Assembly: GCA_050733935.1 (NCBI GenBank)
Contig: JBOHUC010000024.1
Span: forward strand, 1 to 64,000
Direction of reading: 5' to 3'
Length of the DNA stretch: 64,000 nt
Origin: JBOHUC01 sp050733935
Lineage (GTDB): Bacteria > Eisenbacteria > RBG-16-71-46 > DASYSL01
Below, piece by piece: positions 50,120-58,040 of this stretch (within the stretch, counting starts at the first letter, position 1; every line of letters starts with the position of its first letter). Both the position numbers and the translations under genes were made by a program. The notes beneath the pieces are model-generated. The model worked only from the letters and a program-made list of their open reading frames with translations. It did no database searches and had not been told where the DNA came from.

Positions 50120-51494
50120 CACTTCGAAATCCCAGGTCCCGCTCAAGCAGGCGGCCGAGATGGCCGTGTCGTTTGCCACGAAGGCGGGTGCGGCCGAGGC
50201 GGACGCGCTCATCGAGTCGGGAAGCCAGTACACGGTCAACGTGCACGGCGGAGGCATCGAGCAATTGAAGCAGGCGCAGACGCGCGGGCTCGGGCTGCGC
50301 GTGTTCGTGGATCACAAGCTCGGCTTCGTCTACACGTCCGATCTCAGGCCCGATGCGCTCAAGGACATCGCGGAGAAGGCCGTGGCGCTCGCGAAGAAGA
50401 GCCAGCCCGACGAGTTCGCCGGGCTCCCCGGCCAACCGCCCGGCATGCTCGCGAACGCGGACGCGCTCGAGTTGTTCGATCCCGCGGTCGATTCGCTCTC
50501 GCCCGAGAAGAAGATCGCGATGGCGAAGGACCTCGAGAAGGCCGCGCTCGCGTACGACAAGCGGATCACGCGCTGCGACGGCTGTTCGCTTCAGACCGGG
50601 ATCGGCGAGACGTTCTTCGCGAGCTCGGCCGGAGCGCCGATCTCCTACCGCGCGACCTTCATCGGCATGTTCGTCAATCCCCTGGCCGATGACGGCGCAC
50701 GCCAGCAGTCCGGCAACTACGGCGAGTTTCAGCGCCGGATCGGGCTCCTCGGGAGCCCCGAGTCGATTGCGAAGGAAGCCGGACGTCGGGCCGTCGAGCG
50801 CATCGGAGCGCGCGGCGTGCCGACACAGAAGGTGCCCGTCGTCCTGCACCCGGACATCGCGGGCAACTGGTTCCAGAACATGTTCAATGCGTTCTCGGGC
50901 GAGCAGGCGTTCAAGAAGATCAGCTACCTGACCGAGAAGGTCGGCCAGCCGATCGCCTCCGAGCTCGTCACGATCGTCGACGACGGCACGATGAAAGCCG
51001 GCGTCGGCACCGCACCGTTCGACGGCGACGGCCTTCCCACACAGAAGAACCTCCTGGTCGACAAGGGCGTGATGAAGATGTTCGCCTACAACGCGTACTG
51101 GGGCCGGAAGGCGAAGGTGAAGAGCACCGGGAACGCGGGGCGCGGCTACCAGAACACGCCGCAGATCGGCAGCAAGAACCTGTATCTCGCGGCCGGAACG
51201 TCGAAGCTCGCGGACATCTTCAAGTCCGTCGAGCGCGGCTTCTACATGGTCGACCAGGGCGCGTTCGGCTACAACCAGACGACCGGCGCGTATTCGTATC
51301 AGGCCGCCGGATTCTGGATCGAGAACGGCGCGAAGGCGTTTCCCGTGCAGGAGATCACGGTCGCCTCGACGACGCTCGAGATGCTCAAGAACATCGTCAT
51401 GGTGGGTGACGACCTCGTGTTCAACGGCAACGTGAACTCGCCGACGATCAAGATCGCCGAGATGACGGTGTCGGGTCGGGAGAGCGCGGGCTAG
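50112..51494 (+). CDS. pmbA: TldE/PmbA-family protein, TldD partner
   Basis: A 460-residue protein starting at GTG 50112 inside the end of tldD. It has the TldE pattern (GGGIEQLKQAQTRGLGLRVF, VPVVLHPDIAGNWFQNMFNA and GAYSYQAAGFWIENGAKAFP) but no HExxxH, as expected for the inactive partner. It has no signal peptide of its own, so if the complex is exported it would have to be carried along. A strong intrinsic terminator follows. Confidence 0.9.
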   Translation: MPDTSKSQVPLKQAAEMAVSFATKAGAAEADALIESGSQYTVNVHGGGIEQLKQAQTRGLGLRVFVDHKLGFVYTSDLRPDALKDIAEKAVALAKKSQPDEFAGLPGQPPGMLANADALELFDPAVDSLSPEKKIAMAKDLEKAALAYDKRITRCDGCSLQTGIGETFFASSAGAPISYRATFIGMFVNPLADDGARQQSGNYGEFQRRIGLLGSPESIAKEAGRRAVERIGARGVPTQKVPVVLHPDIAGNWFQNMFNAFSGEQAFKKISYLTEKVGQPIASELVTIVDDGTMKAGVGTAPFDGDGLPTQKNLLVDKGVMKMFAYNAYWGRKAKVKSTGNAGRGYQNTPQIGSKNLYLAAGTSKLADIFKSVERGFYMVDQGAFGYNQTTGAYSYQAAGFWIENGAKAFPVQEITVASTTLEMLKNIVMVGDDLVFNGNVNSPTIKIAEMTVSGRESAG

Positions 51495-51517
51495 GGGCAC
51501 ACGCGGACGAAATGACT

Positions 51518-51569
51518 CGGGCGCCTTCTCCGGCGGACGATTTGCCGGAACGGGCGCCCGCTTCTTTTT
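51518..51569 (+). terminator. Intrinsic terminator after pmbA
   Basis: CGGGCGCC (51518-51525) pairs with GGCGCCCG (51553-51560), with an inner TCCGGC/GCCGGA helix, followed by CTTCTTTTT. It lies between the convergent pmbA and GT39 genes. Confidence 0.85.
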
Positions 51570-51578
51570 GTCCGCTTC

Positions 51579-53135
51579 TCAGTTGTAGTGCTTGAGGCGC
51601 GGCCACGCACCCCGGAGATCGACACGCGGCTTCCGCGCAATCGAGACATCGAGCCCGCGCTCGTAGGGCATCGACCACCGGGATTGGGTCTGGCCGACGA
51701 TCTCGATGTCCTCGAAGAGCTCCGCGTTGTCCTCACGGTCTCCGCCGATGATGATGAGCACGTCACATTCGCCCTCGCCGGGGCCCCACAGCCAGTAGCT
51801 GTTGTGACCGCTCAACGCGTGCGGCAGCCCGAGCCGTCGGCCGAGCACGTCGATCGCTCCCGCCTCCCCGTAGTTCTGGCCGAAGATCCGGCAGCGAACC
51901 TGCTCCTCGGGCGTGAGGCGCCGGTACGCTTCGGCCACGAGTGCCGTCATCTCCTCCCAGCCGAACATGTCCGCGAAGTGCTGCGGGAGCGCGCCCATTT
52001 CGTGACGCTCCTCCGTCCGCGGAGCGAGCCCAAGAGCCGCCTGGTAGCGCACGTAGGTCTCGGCCGGAAGGAGCGGGAGCGCGAGCGGCGCGCTCAGAAC
52101 GCCACCGGCGACGACGAGCACGACCGCCATCGCACGCAGCACGACGCGCGCGTGCGTGCGCGTCCAGCGCTCGATCGCGATACCACCGAGCGCGAGCAGG
52201 CCGCAGTAGGCGGGAGCCAGGTACGAGGCCCGCGCGCTCCCGGCCACGAGCAGGAGCGCGAGAACGGCGAGATAGAGCCCGACGAGAATGCGCCCCTTGC
52301 CCGAGTCGCGCGAGAACGCGCCATACAGGATGCCTGCAATCCAGACGGGCACTGCGCCGACGTTCATGTAGAGGATCTGGTCCCCCAGGAATCCGATCAC
52401 CGTCGGCCGGACCATCTTATGGGAAGCGGCGTTTCGCATGAACTCGAGCGTCGGCCAGCCGTGGCCGATCTGCCAGACGACGTGCGGCAGGAAGAAGAGC
52501 CCCGCAAGGCCGATCGCAACCCACGGCCAGGGCCCGCGCAGGACGCGTCGGTAGGGCGTGAGGAGGAGGCCGGCCCCGAGGCCCCCGAGAAACCAGATCA
52601 TGCTGATCTTGTTGAGAAGGCCGAGACCGCACACGATCCCGAGGAGGATCCACTCGCGTTTCCGATCCGCGGCGAGGGCGCGCAGGACGAGCCACGTCGC
52701 GAGGGGCCAGAACAGGAGCTCGAACGCGTTCATCGAGTAGTAGCGGCCCGTGCCCAGGAAGACCGGTGAGAGGACCGCGGCCAGGGCGGCGAGCCCCAGC
52801 GCGAAGCCCCTCCCGCCCAGCTCGCGCGCGATCAGGCCCGTGAAAACGACCGTTGCGACGCCCGCGAGGGCGGGAACGATCCGAAGTGCCGGAAGCGAGT
52901 CTCCGAGGAGCGCGCGCACGACCGCGAGCACCGCGATTGAAAATGGCGGGTGGTCGACGTAGCCCCAGTCCAGATGCTCGGTGCTCGCTAGGTAGTAGAG
53001 CTCGTCGCGGAAGTACCCGTACTGCCCGATCGCGGCCAGGTGGAGAAGGAGCTTCGCGGCCACGAGCGCGACCAGCACACCAATCGCGACTCTGGGAGTC
53101 TTGTGGTTTGCCGAATCAGGAGGGCGCTGGTTCAT
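51579..53135 (-). CDS. Glycosyltransferase family 39 membrane protein (ArnT/PMT-like)
   Basis: A 518-residue protein with an N-terminal signal anchor and about 10-12 helices to residue 370. The catalytic first loop has YFRDELYYLASTEHLDWGYV with the acidic residue of GT39 enzymes, then DHPPFSIAVL. The C-terminal 140 residues form a soluble domain. It transfers a sugar from a polyprenyl phosphate to a cell-surface acceptor on the outer side of the inner membrane. The acceptor is unknown. Confidence 0.9.
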   Translation of the reverse strand: MNQRPPDSANHKTPRVAIGVLVALVAAKLLLHLAAIGQYGYFRDELYYLASTEHLDWGYVDHPPFSIAVLAVVRALLGDSLPALRIVPALAGVATVVFTGLIARELGGRGFALGLAALAAVLSPVFLGTGRYYSMNAFELLFWPLATWLVLRALAADRKREWILLGIVCGLGLLNKISMIWFLGGLGAGLLLTPYRRVLRGPWPWVAIGLAGLFFLPHVVWQIGHGWPTLEFMRNAASHKMVRPTVIGFLGDQILYMNVGAVPVWIAGILYGAFSRDSGKGRILVGLYLAVLALLLVAGSARASYLAPAYCGLLALGGIAIERWTRTHARVVLRAMAVVLVVAGGVLSAPLALPLLPAETYVRYQAALGLAPRTEERHEMGALPQHFADMFGWEEMTALVAEAYRRLTPEEQVRCRIFGQNYGEAGAIDVLGRRLGLPHALSGHNSYWLWGPGEGECDVLIIIGGDREDNAELFEDIEIVGQTQSRWSMPYERGLDVSIARKPRVDLRGAWPRLKHYN

Positions 53136-53162
53136 TCGTCCCTCGAAGTGGTTGGGAGGGCT

Positions 53163-54119
53163 CTACGCCGCGGGTGGAGACGCAGGCGGCGGGATCGCCG
53201 GCGGTGGAATCGCCGGAGTCACGTCCGCGGGCCGGGCCGCGGTGGCGGGCGCGGGCTTCGGCTTCCGCACGTGCGCCGCCGCCTCGAGATAGCGCCAGCG
53301 CACCTGACCGTTCAACTCGCCCCCGATCATGAACGCAAGGGCCGTGAGATAGAGCCACGTCATGAGCACCAGAAACGCGCCGAGGATCCCGTAGAGCTTG
53401 TCCATGCGGCCGTAGAGCGAGAGGTAGCGATCGAACCCGTAGCCGATCGCGACCCACAGGAGCCCGAACAGGATCGCCCCCGGCACCGTCCAGCGCCAGT
53501 CGACGCGCGGGAGCGCCGGCGCGATCGAGTAGAGCGCCACGCCGACGCTCGTCGCAACCAGGAAGTACGCAGGCCAGCGCGCCCAGCCGAAGAGCCCGGG
53601 CAGGTCGACCGGCGTGGGCCAGCTCGCGATCCAGTTCTTCACCAGCGAGGATCCGACGAGCAGGATCTCGAACGCCGTGATGAGTCCGAATCCGACTGCG
53701 ACCACGAGCACGATCGCAAGGAGCCTCCGGTACCAGAACGGACGGTACTCGGTGACGCGATACGCCCGGTTCAGCCCGCCCATGATGACGTCGAATCCGT
53801 TCGACGCGACCCACGTCACGCCGACGAGTCCGAGTCCGAGCACGGGGGCGGTCCCCCGCGAGAGGGCCGCACGCATCGAGGCGAGCGTCGCTTCGACGAG
53901 ATCGCGCGTGTCACCGGGAGTTGCGCTTTCAATCAGGAGTCCGAGCGTCGAGAGAAATCCGGGGTTCGCTCCCAGGGCCGTGAGAAGCCCGATCAGAACG
54001 AACATGCCGGGGAACAGCGCGTAAATCCAGTGATACGCGATCTGGGTCGCGAGCCCGTGGCAGTCGTGCTCGAAGATGCCCTTCACCGTTCCCGCGAGCG
54101 ATTTCCGGAGGAGGGTCAT
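53163..54119 (-). CDS. YihY/RNase BN-like (BrkB) inner membrane protein
   Basis: A 318-residue protein with six or seven helices in residues 15-265. Family patterns are AYHWIYALFPGMFVLIGLLT, GLNRAYRVTEYRPFWYRRLL, VDWRWTVPGAILFGLLWVAI and YGRMDKLYGILGAFLVLMTW. The C-terminal 50 residues are Pro/Ala-rich (PAIPPPAIPPPASPPAA), an extension not usual in the family. Function unknown; not a nuclease despite older naming. Confidence 0.88.
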   Translation of the reverse strand: MTLLRKSLAGTVKGIFEHDCHGLATQIAYHWIYALFPGMFVLIGLLTALGANPGFLSTLGLLIESATPGDTRDLVEATLASMRAALSRGTAPVLGLGLVGVTWVASNGFDVIMGGLNRAYRVTEYRPFWYRRLLAIVLVVAVGFGLITAFEILLVGSSLVKNWIASWPTPVDLPGLFGWARWPAYFLVATSVGVALYSIAPALPRVDWRWTVPGAILFGLLWVAIGYGFDRYLSLYGRMDKLYGILGAFLVLMTWLYLTALAFMIGGELNGQVRWRYLEAAAHVRKPKPAPATAARPADVTPAIPPPAIPPPASPPAA

Positions 54120-54141
54120 CGGAGAGCGCTCCCCGGGCCGG

Positions 54142-55779
54142 TCAGAGCGGAGCGGGCAGGTAGTCGGACGCGGCGGCGCGCGAGCGCGCGATCGAACTTC
54201 CGGCGTCCTTCGCCGCGCTCAGCACCTCGGCGCGCACGCTCTCGACCCGCCAGGAGCGCGTGGGCTCCTGCGCGATCTCGGTGAAGATCTGACGGGCGGC
54301 CGGCGCCTCCCCGATCGACAGCAGCGATTCCGCAAGCAGGGACGCTCCGATCAGGTCGTGCGGCGAGGTCTTCCGCACGTTCTCGAGTGCGGAGATCGTG
54401 CGCAGCGTGTCCCCCGCCGCCCATAGCGCCTCGGCGTACGTGCGGACGAGGATCGGATCGCCTCCGGACGCCTCGCTTCCCGCGCGTGCGGCGAGCACGG
54501 GAAGACCGGGAGCACCGCGGTTCACGCGGATCGTGCGCGAGAGCCAGTAGAGCGCGGCCGGACGCCGGAGCGGATCGCCCGCCGCCTGGTACAGCTTGTC
54601 GCCGGCGAGCGAGAACTCTCCGCGCTCGATCAGTTGCTCGGCCGCTTCGAGCTCGGGCGAGGACCAGGCCGGTAGCGGCGATCCTCCGGCGCGCGTCGCG
54701 GATGCGAGGCCGGCCGCCGGATTGAGCCTTCGCGCTTCGTCGAACGCGAGGCGCGCCTGCGCGGTGTCCCCCTCCTCACGATGAATGCGGCTTGCGAGGA
54801 GCGGCACGAGGTAGTTCGTCGGATCCACGCGGCGCAGCGTCCGGAGCATGGTCCACGCGCGGGCGGTGTCACCGGCGGCGAGCCGCTCGAGCGTGATGTT
54901 GTAGCCCGCGTCGAACGACAGCGAATCGCGGCGGGACGCGCGCTGGAAGAAGACGAGCGCCGAGTCGCGGTTCCCGAGCGCGCGCTGCACCAGGCCCATC
55001 TCGACCGCCCACACGGGCTGATCGGGATCCTGGGCGAGCAGGTAGTGGAGCGCTTCCGCCGCCTCCCGGTCTCGCCCGAGTCCGCGCAACGCCTGCGCCA
55101 TGTGCTGACGCGCGCTCAGATCGTTCGGCACCTGGTAGAGGTGAAGCTTGAGCCCCTCGTACGCGCCGTTGTAATCGCCGCGCGAGAGCATGAGGCCGAG
55201 GCTCGTGGACCACCACAGGTACGACCGGCTCTGATCCTGCTCGACGGCCCGCGCGCGCTCGATCGCCTTGTCGGCCTCCCCGAGCTCGGCGCGCGTCCAG
55301 TGGTAGACGCACTTCGTGTACCACGCGGTCCCGAACAGCGAGTCGGCCGCGAGCGCGTACTCGAGCGACTTCTTGCCCTCCTCTTCGAGTCCGAGCTGGA
55401 GGAACGAGACCTGGGCGAGGCGGTTCCAGATCGGCGCCTGGTCGGGAGCGAGCACGGCCGCGTGCTCGTAGGCCTGGAACGCCGCGCGAAACCGGCGCTG
55501 GCGCATGTAGATCCCGCCGAGAACGTCGAACACCTCGGCCGAGAGCGAATCCTTCTGGATGGCGGCGAGCCCGGCCTGATAAGCGCCGGACAGGTTGTTC
55601 TGGCGCAGCCGGCTCTTCACGCGATTGAGCTCGACCTGGGCCGCATCGTTCGCCTTGAAATGAGCGCCCGGAATCTCCGAGCGCAGGACGACCGCCCGTG
55701 CAGGCGGAGAGAAGAACGTGAGTGCGAGCGCGACGAGCAAGGCGAAACCGGCCAGAAGGGTGCGGCGGCTCGTGATCAT
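54142..55779 (-). CDS. Exported TPR-repeat protein
   Basis: A 545-residue protein with a signal peptide (TLLAGFALLVALALTFFS, cleavage near ARAVVL). From about residue 60 on it consists of TPR-like helix pairs (SGAYQAGLAAIQKDSLSAEV, RRFRAAFQAYEHAAVLAPDQ and DREAAEALHYLLAQDPDQPV). ATG 55779 is preceded by AAGGA. The longer open frame is not needed. Probably a periplasmic scaffold. Next to the TolB-like lipoprotein gene. Confidence 0.85.
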   Translation of the reverse strand: MITSRRTLLAGFALLVALALTFFSPPARAVVLRSEIPGAHFKANDAAQVELNRVKSRLRQNNLSGAYQAGLAAIQKDSLSAEVFDVLGGIYMRQRRFRAAFQAYEHAAVLAPDQAPIWNRLAQVSFLQLGLEEEGKKSLEYALAADSLFGTAWYTKCVYHWTRAELGEADKAIERARAVEQDQSRSYLWWSTSLGLMLSRGDYNGAYEGLKLHLYQVPNDLSARQHMAQALRGLGRDREAAEALHYLLAQDPDQPVWAVEMGLVQRALGNRDSALVFFQRASRRDSLSFDAGYNITLERLAAGDTARAWTMLRTLRRVDPTNYLVPLLASRIHREEGDTAQARLAFDEARRLNPAAGLASATRAGGSPLPAWSSPELEAAEQLIERGEFSLAGDKLYQAAGDPLRRPAALYWLSRTIRVNRGAPGLPVLAARAGSEASGGDPILVRTYAEALWAAGDTLRTISALENVRKTSPHDLIGASLLAESLLSIGEAPAARQIFTEIAQEPTRSWRVESVRAEVLSAAKDAGSSIARSRAAASDYLPAPL

Positions 55780-55787
55780 GGATTCCT

Positions 55788-57590
55788 TTATCGAAGGAGG
55801 AGCGGGCGGATGTCCGCCCGGAGGAGGTTCACCGCACCTCCCGCCTGAAATGCAATCCGGCGGCCGTCGGGCGACCAATCGCCGTGCTGGTCGGAAGAGA
55901 GTGGGTTCTCGACCAGCGGCCGGGCTTCGCCGGTCGCGAGATCGAGGAGCCACAGGTCGGCATCGCCGCGGCGCACGCGGGTGAAGAGCACGTGGGAACC
56001 GTCCGGAGAGACGGCCGGCTGCGCATCCCACGATCCGGGGACGTCGTCGCTCGTGAGCGCGACGGGAGCACCCGGTCCGCCGTCGAGAGAGGCGCGCCAG
56101 AGCGAGGGACGTCCCTCCCGAAGCGACGCATAGACGAGCGCGCCGCCGTCCGGCGTGAACGCGGGCGCGTGGGCGCCGCCGGGCGCCCCGATCGTCACGG
56201 CGCGGAGCCGGCGCGCGACGCCCTCCATCAGATAGAGATCGAACCCGGTCCCGAGGTCCGCGGAGAACGCGAGCGCGCGGCCATCCGGCGACCAGCGCGG
56301 CTCACCCTTCGCTCCCGCCCCGTGCGTGACCGTTTCGAGATCCGCCCCGGTGGCATCCGTGAGCGCGAGGTTCGTCCCGCCCTGCTCGCGGTCGGTGACG
56401 TAGATGATCTGGCCGCTCGCCCTGGACCAGTTCGGCATCCGGTCTTCGGCCGGAAAGCGCGTCACCTGCTTGGCCGGCCCGGTGGCGGCTTCTCCCTTCG
56501 CGTCCATGATCCATAAGTCATCGTTCCCGGAGCGGGTCGAAACGAACAGAACATGAAACCCGTCTCCAGACCAGGACGGCTCGCGATCATCGAACAGCGA
56601 GGAGCTCAGCGTGTCGGTTCGCGCGCCGTCGAGGTCACGCGCGACCACGACCCACGGACTCTGGCGGTCGAACCAGAGCGTCTTCCCCTTCGGATCCCAG
56701 GCCGGCCGTCGCGCCTGCTGGAACGCCGCCGTGACGGGCCGCCAGGGCGCGAGAACGGGCGCGGGGAAGGGCTTGTCGTCCGCGCGGTAGGAAGTCCCGC
56801 GCGACTTGTCGATGCGCGCGATCCAGAGATTCGAGTAGCCTGTCGAATCCGAAGCAAACGCGAGCCACTTCCCGTCGGGCGAGAACGCGGGATCGGATTC
56901 GCGCGCCGCTCCCGCCGTGAGCTGGATCGGAACGCCGCCCTTCGCAGGCACCCACCACAGGTCGCCCTGCCAGACGTACGCGATGCCTTTGCCGTCGGGG
57001 CTGTAGGCCGGACGCGCGAGCGGGAACGGAGGCAGCGCCTTGACGAGGGTCGTGCGCGCGAAGTCGGCCACGCGAATCTCGACGAGCTCCCAGCTCGAGT
57101 CGCTCTTCGCGACGCCGGCGACACGGTCGCCATCCGGCGCATACACGGCGTCCCGGATCAGCACGTCGAGCGGGCGCGGATCGCCGCCCGCGGCGTCGAC
57201 CACGAACGCGCGCTCATCCGATCCGTCAGGGGTGGTGCGGGTGAAGAGGATCCGCTTGCCGTCCGACGTCCAGGTCGGCCGCGAGACGTTGCCCGGGCCG
57301 ACTGCGATCGCCCGCGGCTCGCCGGTGGGAAGTGCGCGCACGAACAGCGCGCGCGTCCCGTCCCCGCGCTCACTCACGAAGCAGAGCGACTTCCCGTTCG
57401 GTGCGATCGCGACGTCGCCGTCCCACGCGGCGTCCTGCGTCGCCTCCGTGAGCGCGGGCAGCGTCCCCGGCTCGTAGCGGCCGCAACCCGTCGCGAACAG
57501 AACGAGCGCCGAGAAGCTCCCGAACAAAAATGCGAAAGCCCGCCCTCGGCTGGCGGGCTCGCTCGGGATCCGATGGGTGATGCGTGACAC
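55788..57590 (-). CDS. TolB-like beta-propeller lipoprotein
   Basis: A 600-residue protein starting at GTG 57590, five bases after the Fe-S carrier stop. The signal peptide has an Arg-rich start and ends in the lipobox FATGC. The rest contains about 12 WD40-like PD40 repeats, each with a variant of SPDGK-IAF (for example YSPDGKGIAYVWQGDLWWV, AFSPDGKWLAFASDSTGYSN and RWSPDGRALAFSADLGTGFD). Such repeats build one or two beta propellers. It ends with RIAFQAGGAVNLLRADIRPL. A terminator-like hairpin overlaps its signal-peptide codons. Confidence 0.88.
   Translation of the reverse strand: MSRITHRIPSEPASRGRAFAFLFGSFSALVLFATGCGRYEPGTLPALTEATQDAAWDGDVAIAPNGKSLCFVSERGDGTRALFVRALPTGEPRAIAVGPGNVSRPTWTSDGKRILFTRTTPDGSDERAFVVDAAGGDPRPLDVLIRDAVYAPDGDRVAGVAKSDSSWELVEIRVADFARTTLVKALPPFPLARPAYSPDGKGIAYVWQGDLWWVPAKGGVPIQLTAGAARESDPAFSPDGKWLAFASDSTGYSNLWIARIDKSRGTSYRADDKPFPAPVLAPWRPVTAAFQQARRPAWDPKGKTLWFDRQSPWVVVARDLDGARTDTLSSSLFDDREPSWSGDGFHVLFVSTRSGNDDLWIMDAKGEAATGPAKQVTRFPAEDRMPNWSRASGQIIYVTDREQGGTNLALTDATGADLETVTHGAGAKGEPRWSPDGRALAFSADLGTGFDLYLMEGVARRLRAVTIGAPGGAHAPAFTPDGGALVYASLREGRPSLWRASLDGGPGAPVALTSDDVPGSWDAQPAVSPDGSHVLFTRVRRGDADLWLLDLATGEARPLVENPLSSDQHGDWSPDGRRIAFQAGGAVNLLRADIRPLLLR
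57526..57559 (-). terminator. Terminator-like hairpin inside the TolB-like gene start
   Basis: On the minus strand AGCCCGCC and GGCGGGCT (57552-57559 and 57537-57544, 7-nt loop) are followed within seven bases by five T (57526-57530). It lies 30-60 bp into the TolB-like coding region, just after the erpA-type gene, so read-through into that gene may be limited. Confidence 0.5.
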
Positions 57591-57595
57591 GCGGC

Positions 57596-57919
57596 TCAGG
57601 TCTTGAAAGACTTGCCGCAACCGCATCCGCCACCGGTGGCGTTCGGGTTCTTGATCGAGAAACCCTCGGAGCCGAGATCCTCCTTGAAGTCGATCTCGGA
57701 GCCGTTGAGGAGCGGGAGGCTGTCTCCGTCCACGAGGAGCTTCACGTCCCCGTGGCTGAACACCTGGTCGCCTTCGGCCGGGTCGTCGAACACCATGTCG
57801 TACTGGTAGCCCGAGCAGCCGCCGGGAACGACGCGGATCCGGAGACCCTTGTCCTCCGCACCTTCCGCCACGAGGATCTCGCGCAGCTTGAGCGCGGCGG
57901 TATCTGAGAGCGTGACCAT
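57596..57919 (-). CDS. erpA: ErpA/IscA-type iron-sulfur cluster carrier
   Basis: A 107-residue A-type carrier. The three Cys are in GGCSGYQYDM (Cys35) and GGGCGCGKSF (near the C-terminus). The fold pattern LRIRVVPGGCSGYQ and SLPLLNGSEIDFKEDLGSEG is standard. It hands [2Fe-2S] or [4Fe-4S] clusters to apo-enzymes in the cytoplasm. The gene lies alone, not in an isc or suf operon; erpA fits better than iscA for that reason only. Confidence 0.9.
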   Translation of the reverse strand: MVTLSDTAALKLREILVAEGAEDKGLRIRVVPGGCSGYQYDMVFDDPAEGDQVFSHGDVKLLVDGDSLPLLNGSEIDFKEDLGSEGFSIKNPNATGGGCGCGKSFKT

Positions 57920-57989
57920 CCGTCTTCCACCTTTCGAGAGTCGGGGGATTGCAGGCCGCTTCGAGCGGCCTCACACACGGCAAGCATAA

Positions 57990-58025
57990 GGGCCGGGCGG
58001 AAGCACTGTCAAATCCGCCCGGCCC
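57990..58025 (-). terminator. Terminator-like hairpin after the HAF-repeat gene
   Basis: GGGCCGGGCGGA (57990-58001) and TCCGCCCGGCCC (58014-58025) form a perfect 12-bp stem with a 12-nt loop, 15 bp beyond the HAF gene stop on the minus strand. Only TT follows, so the U-run is weak. Confidence 0.55.
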
Positions 58026-58040
58026 TCGACGCCAGGGCCT

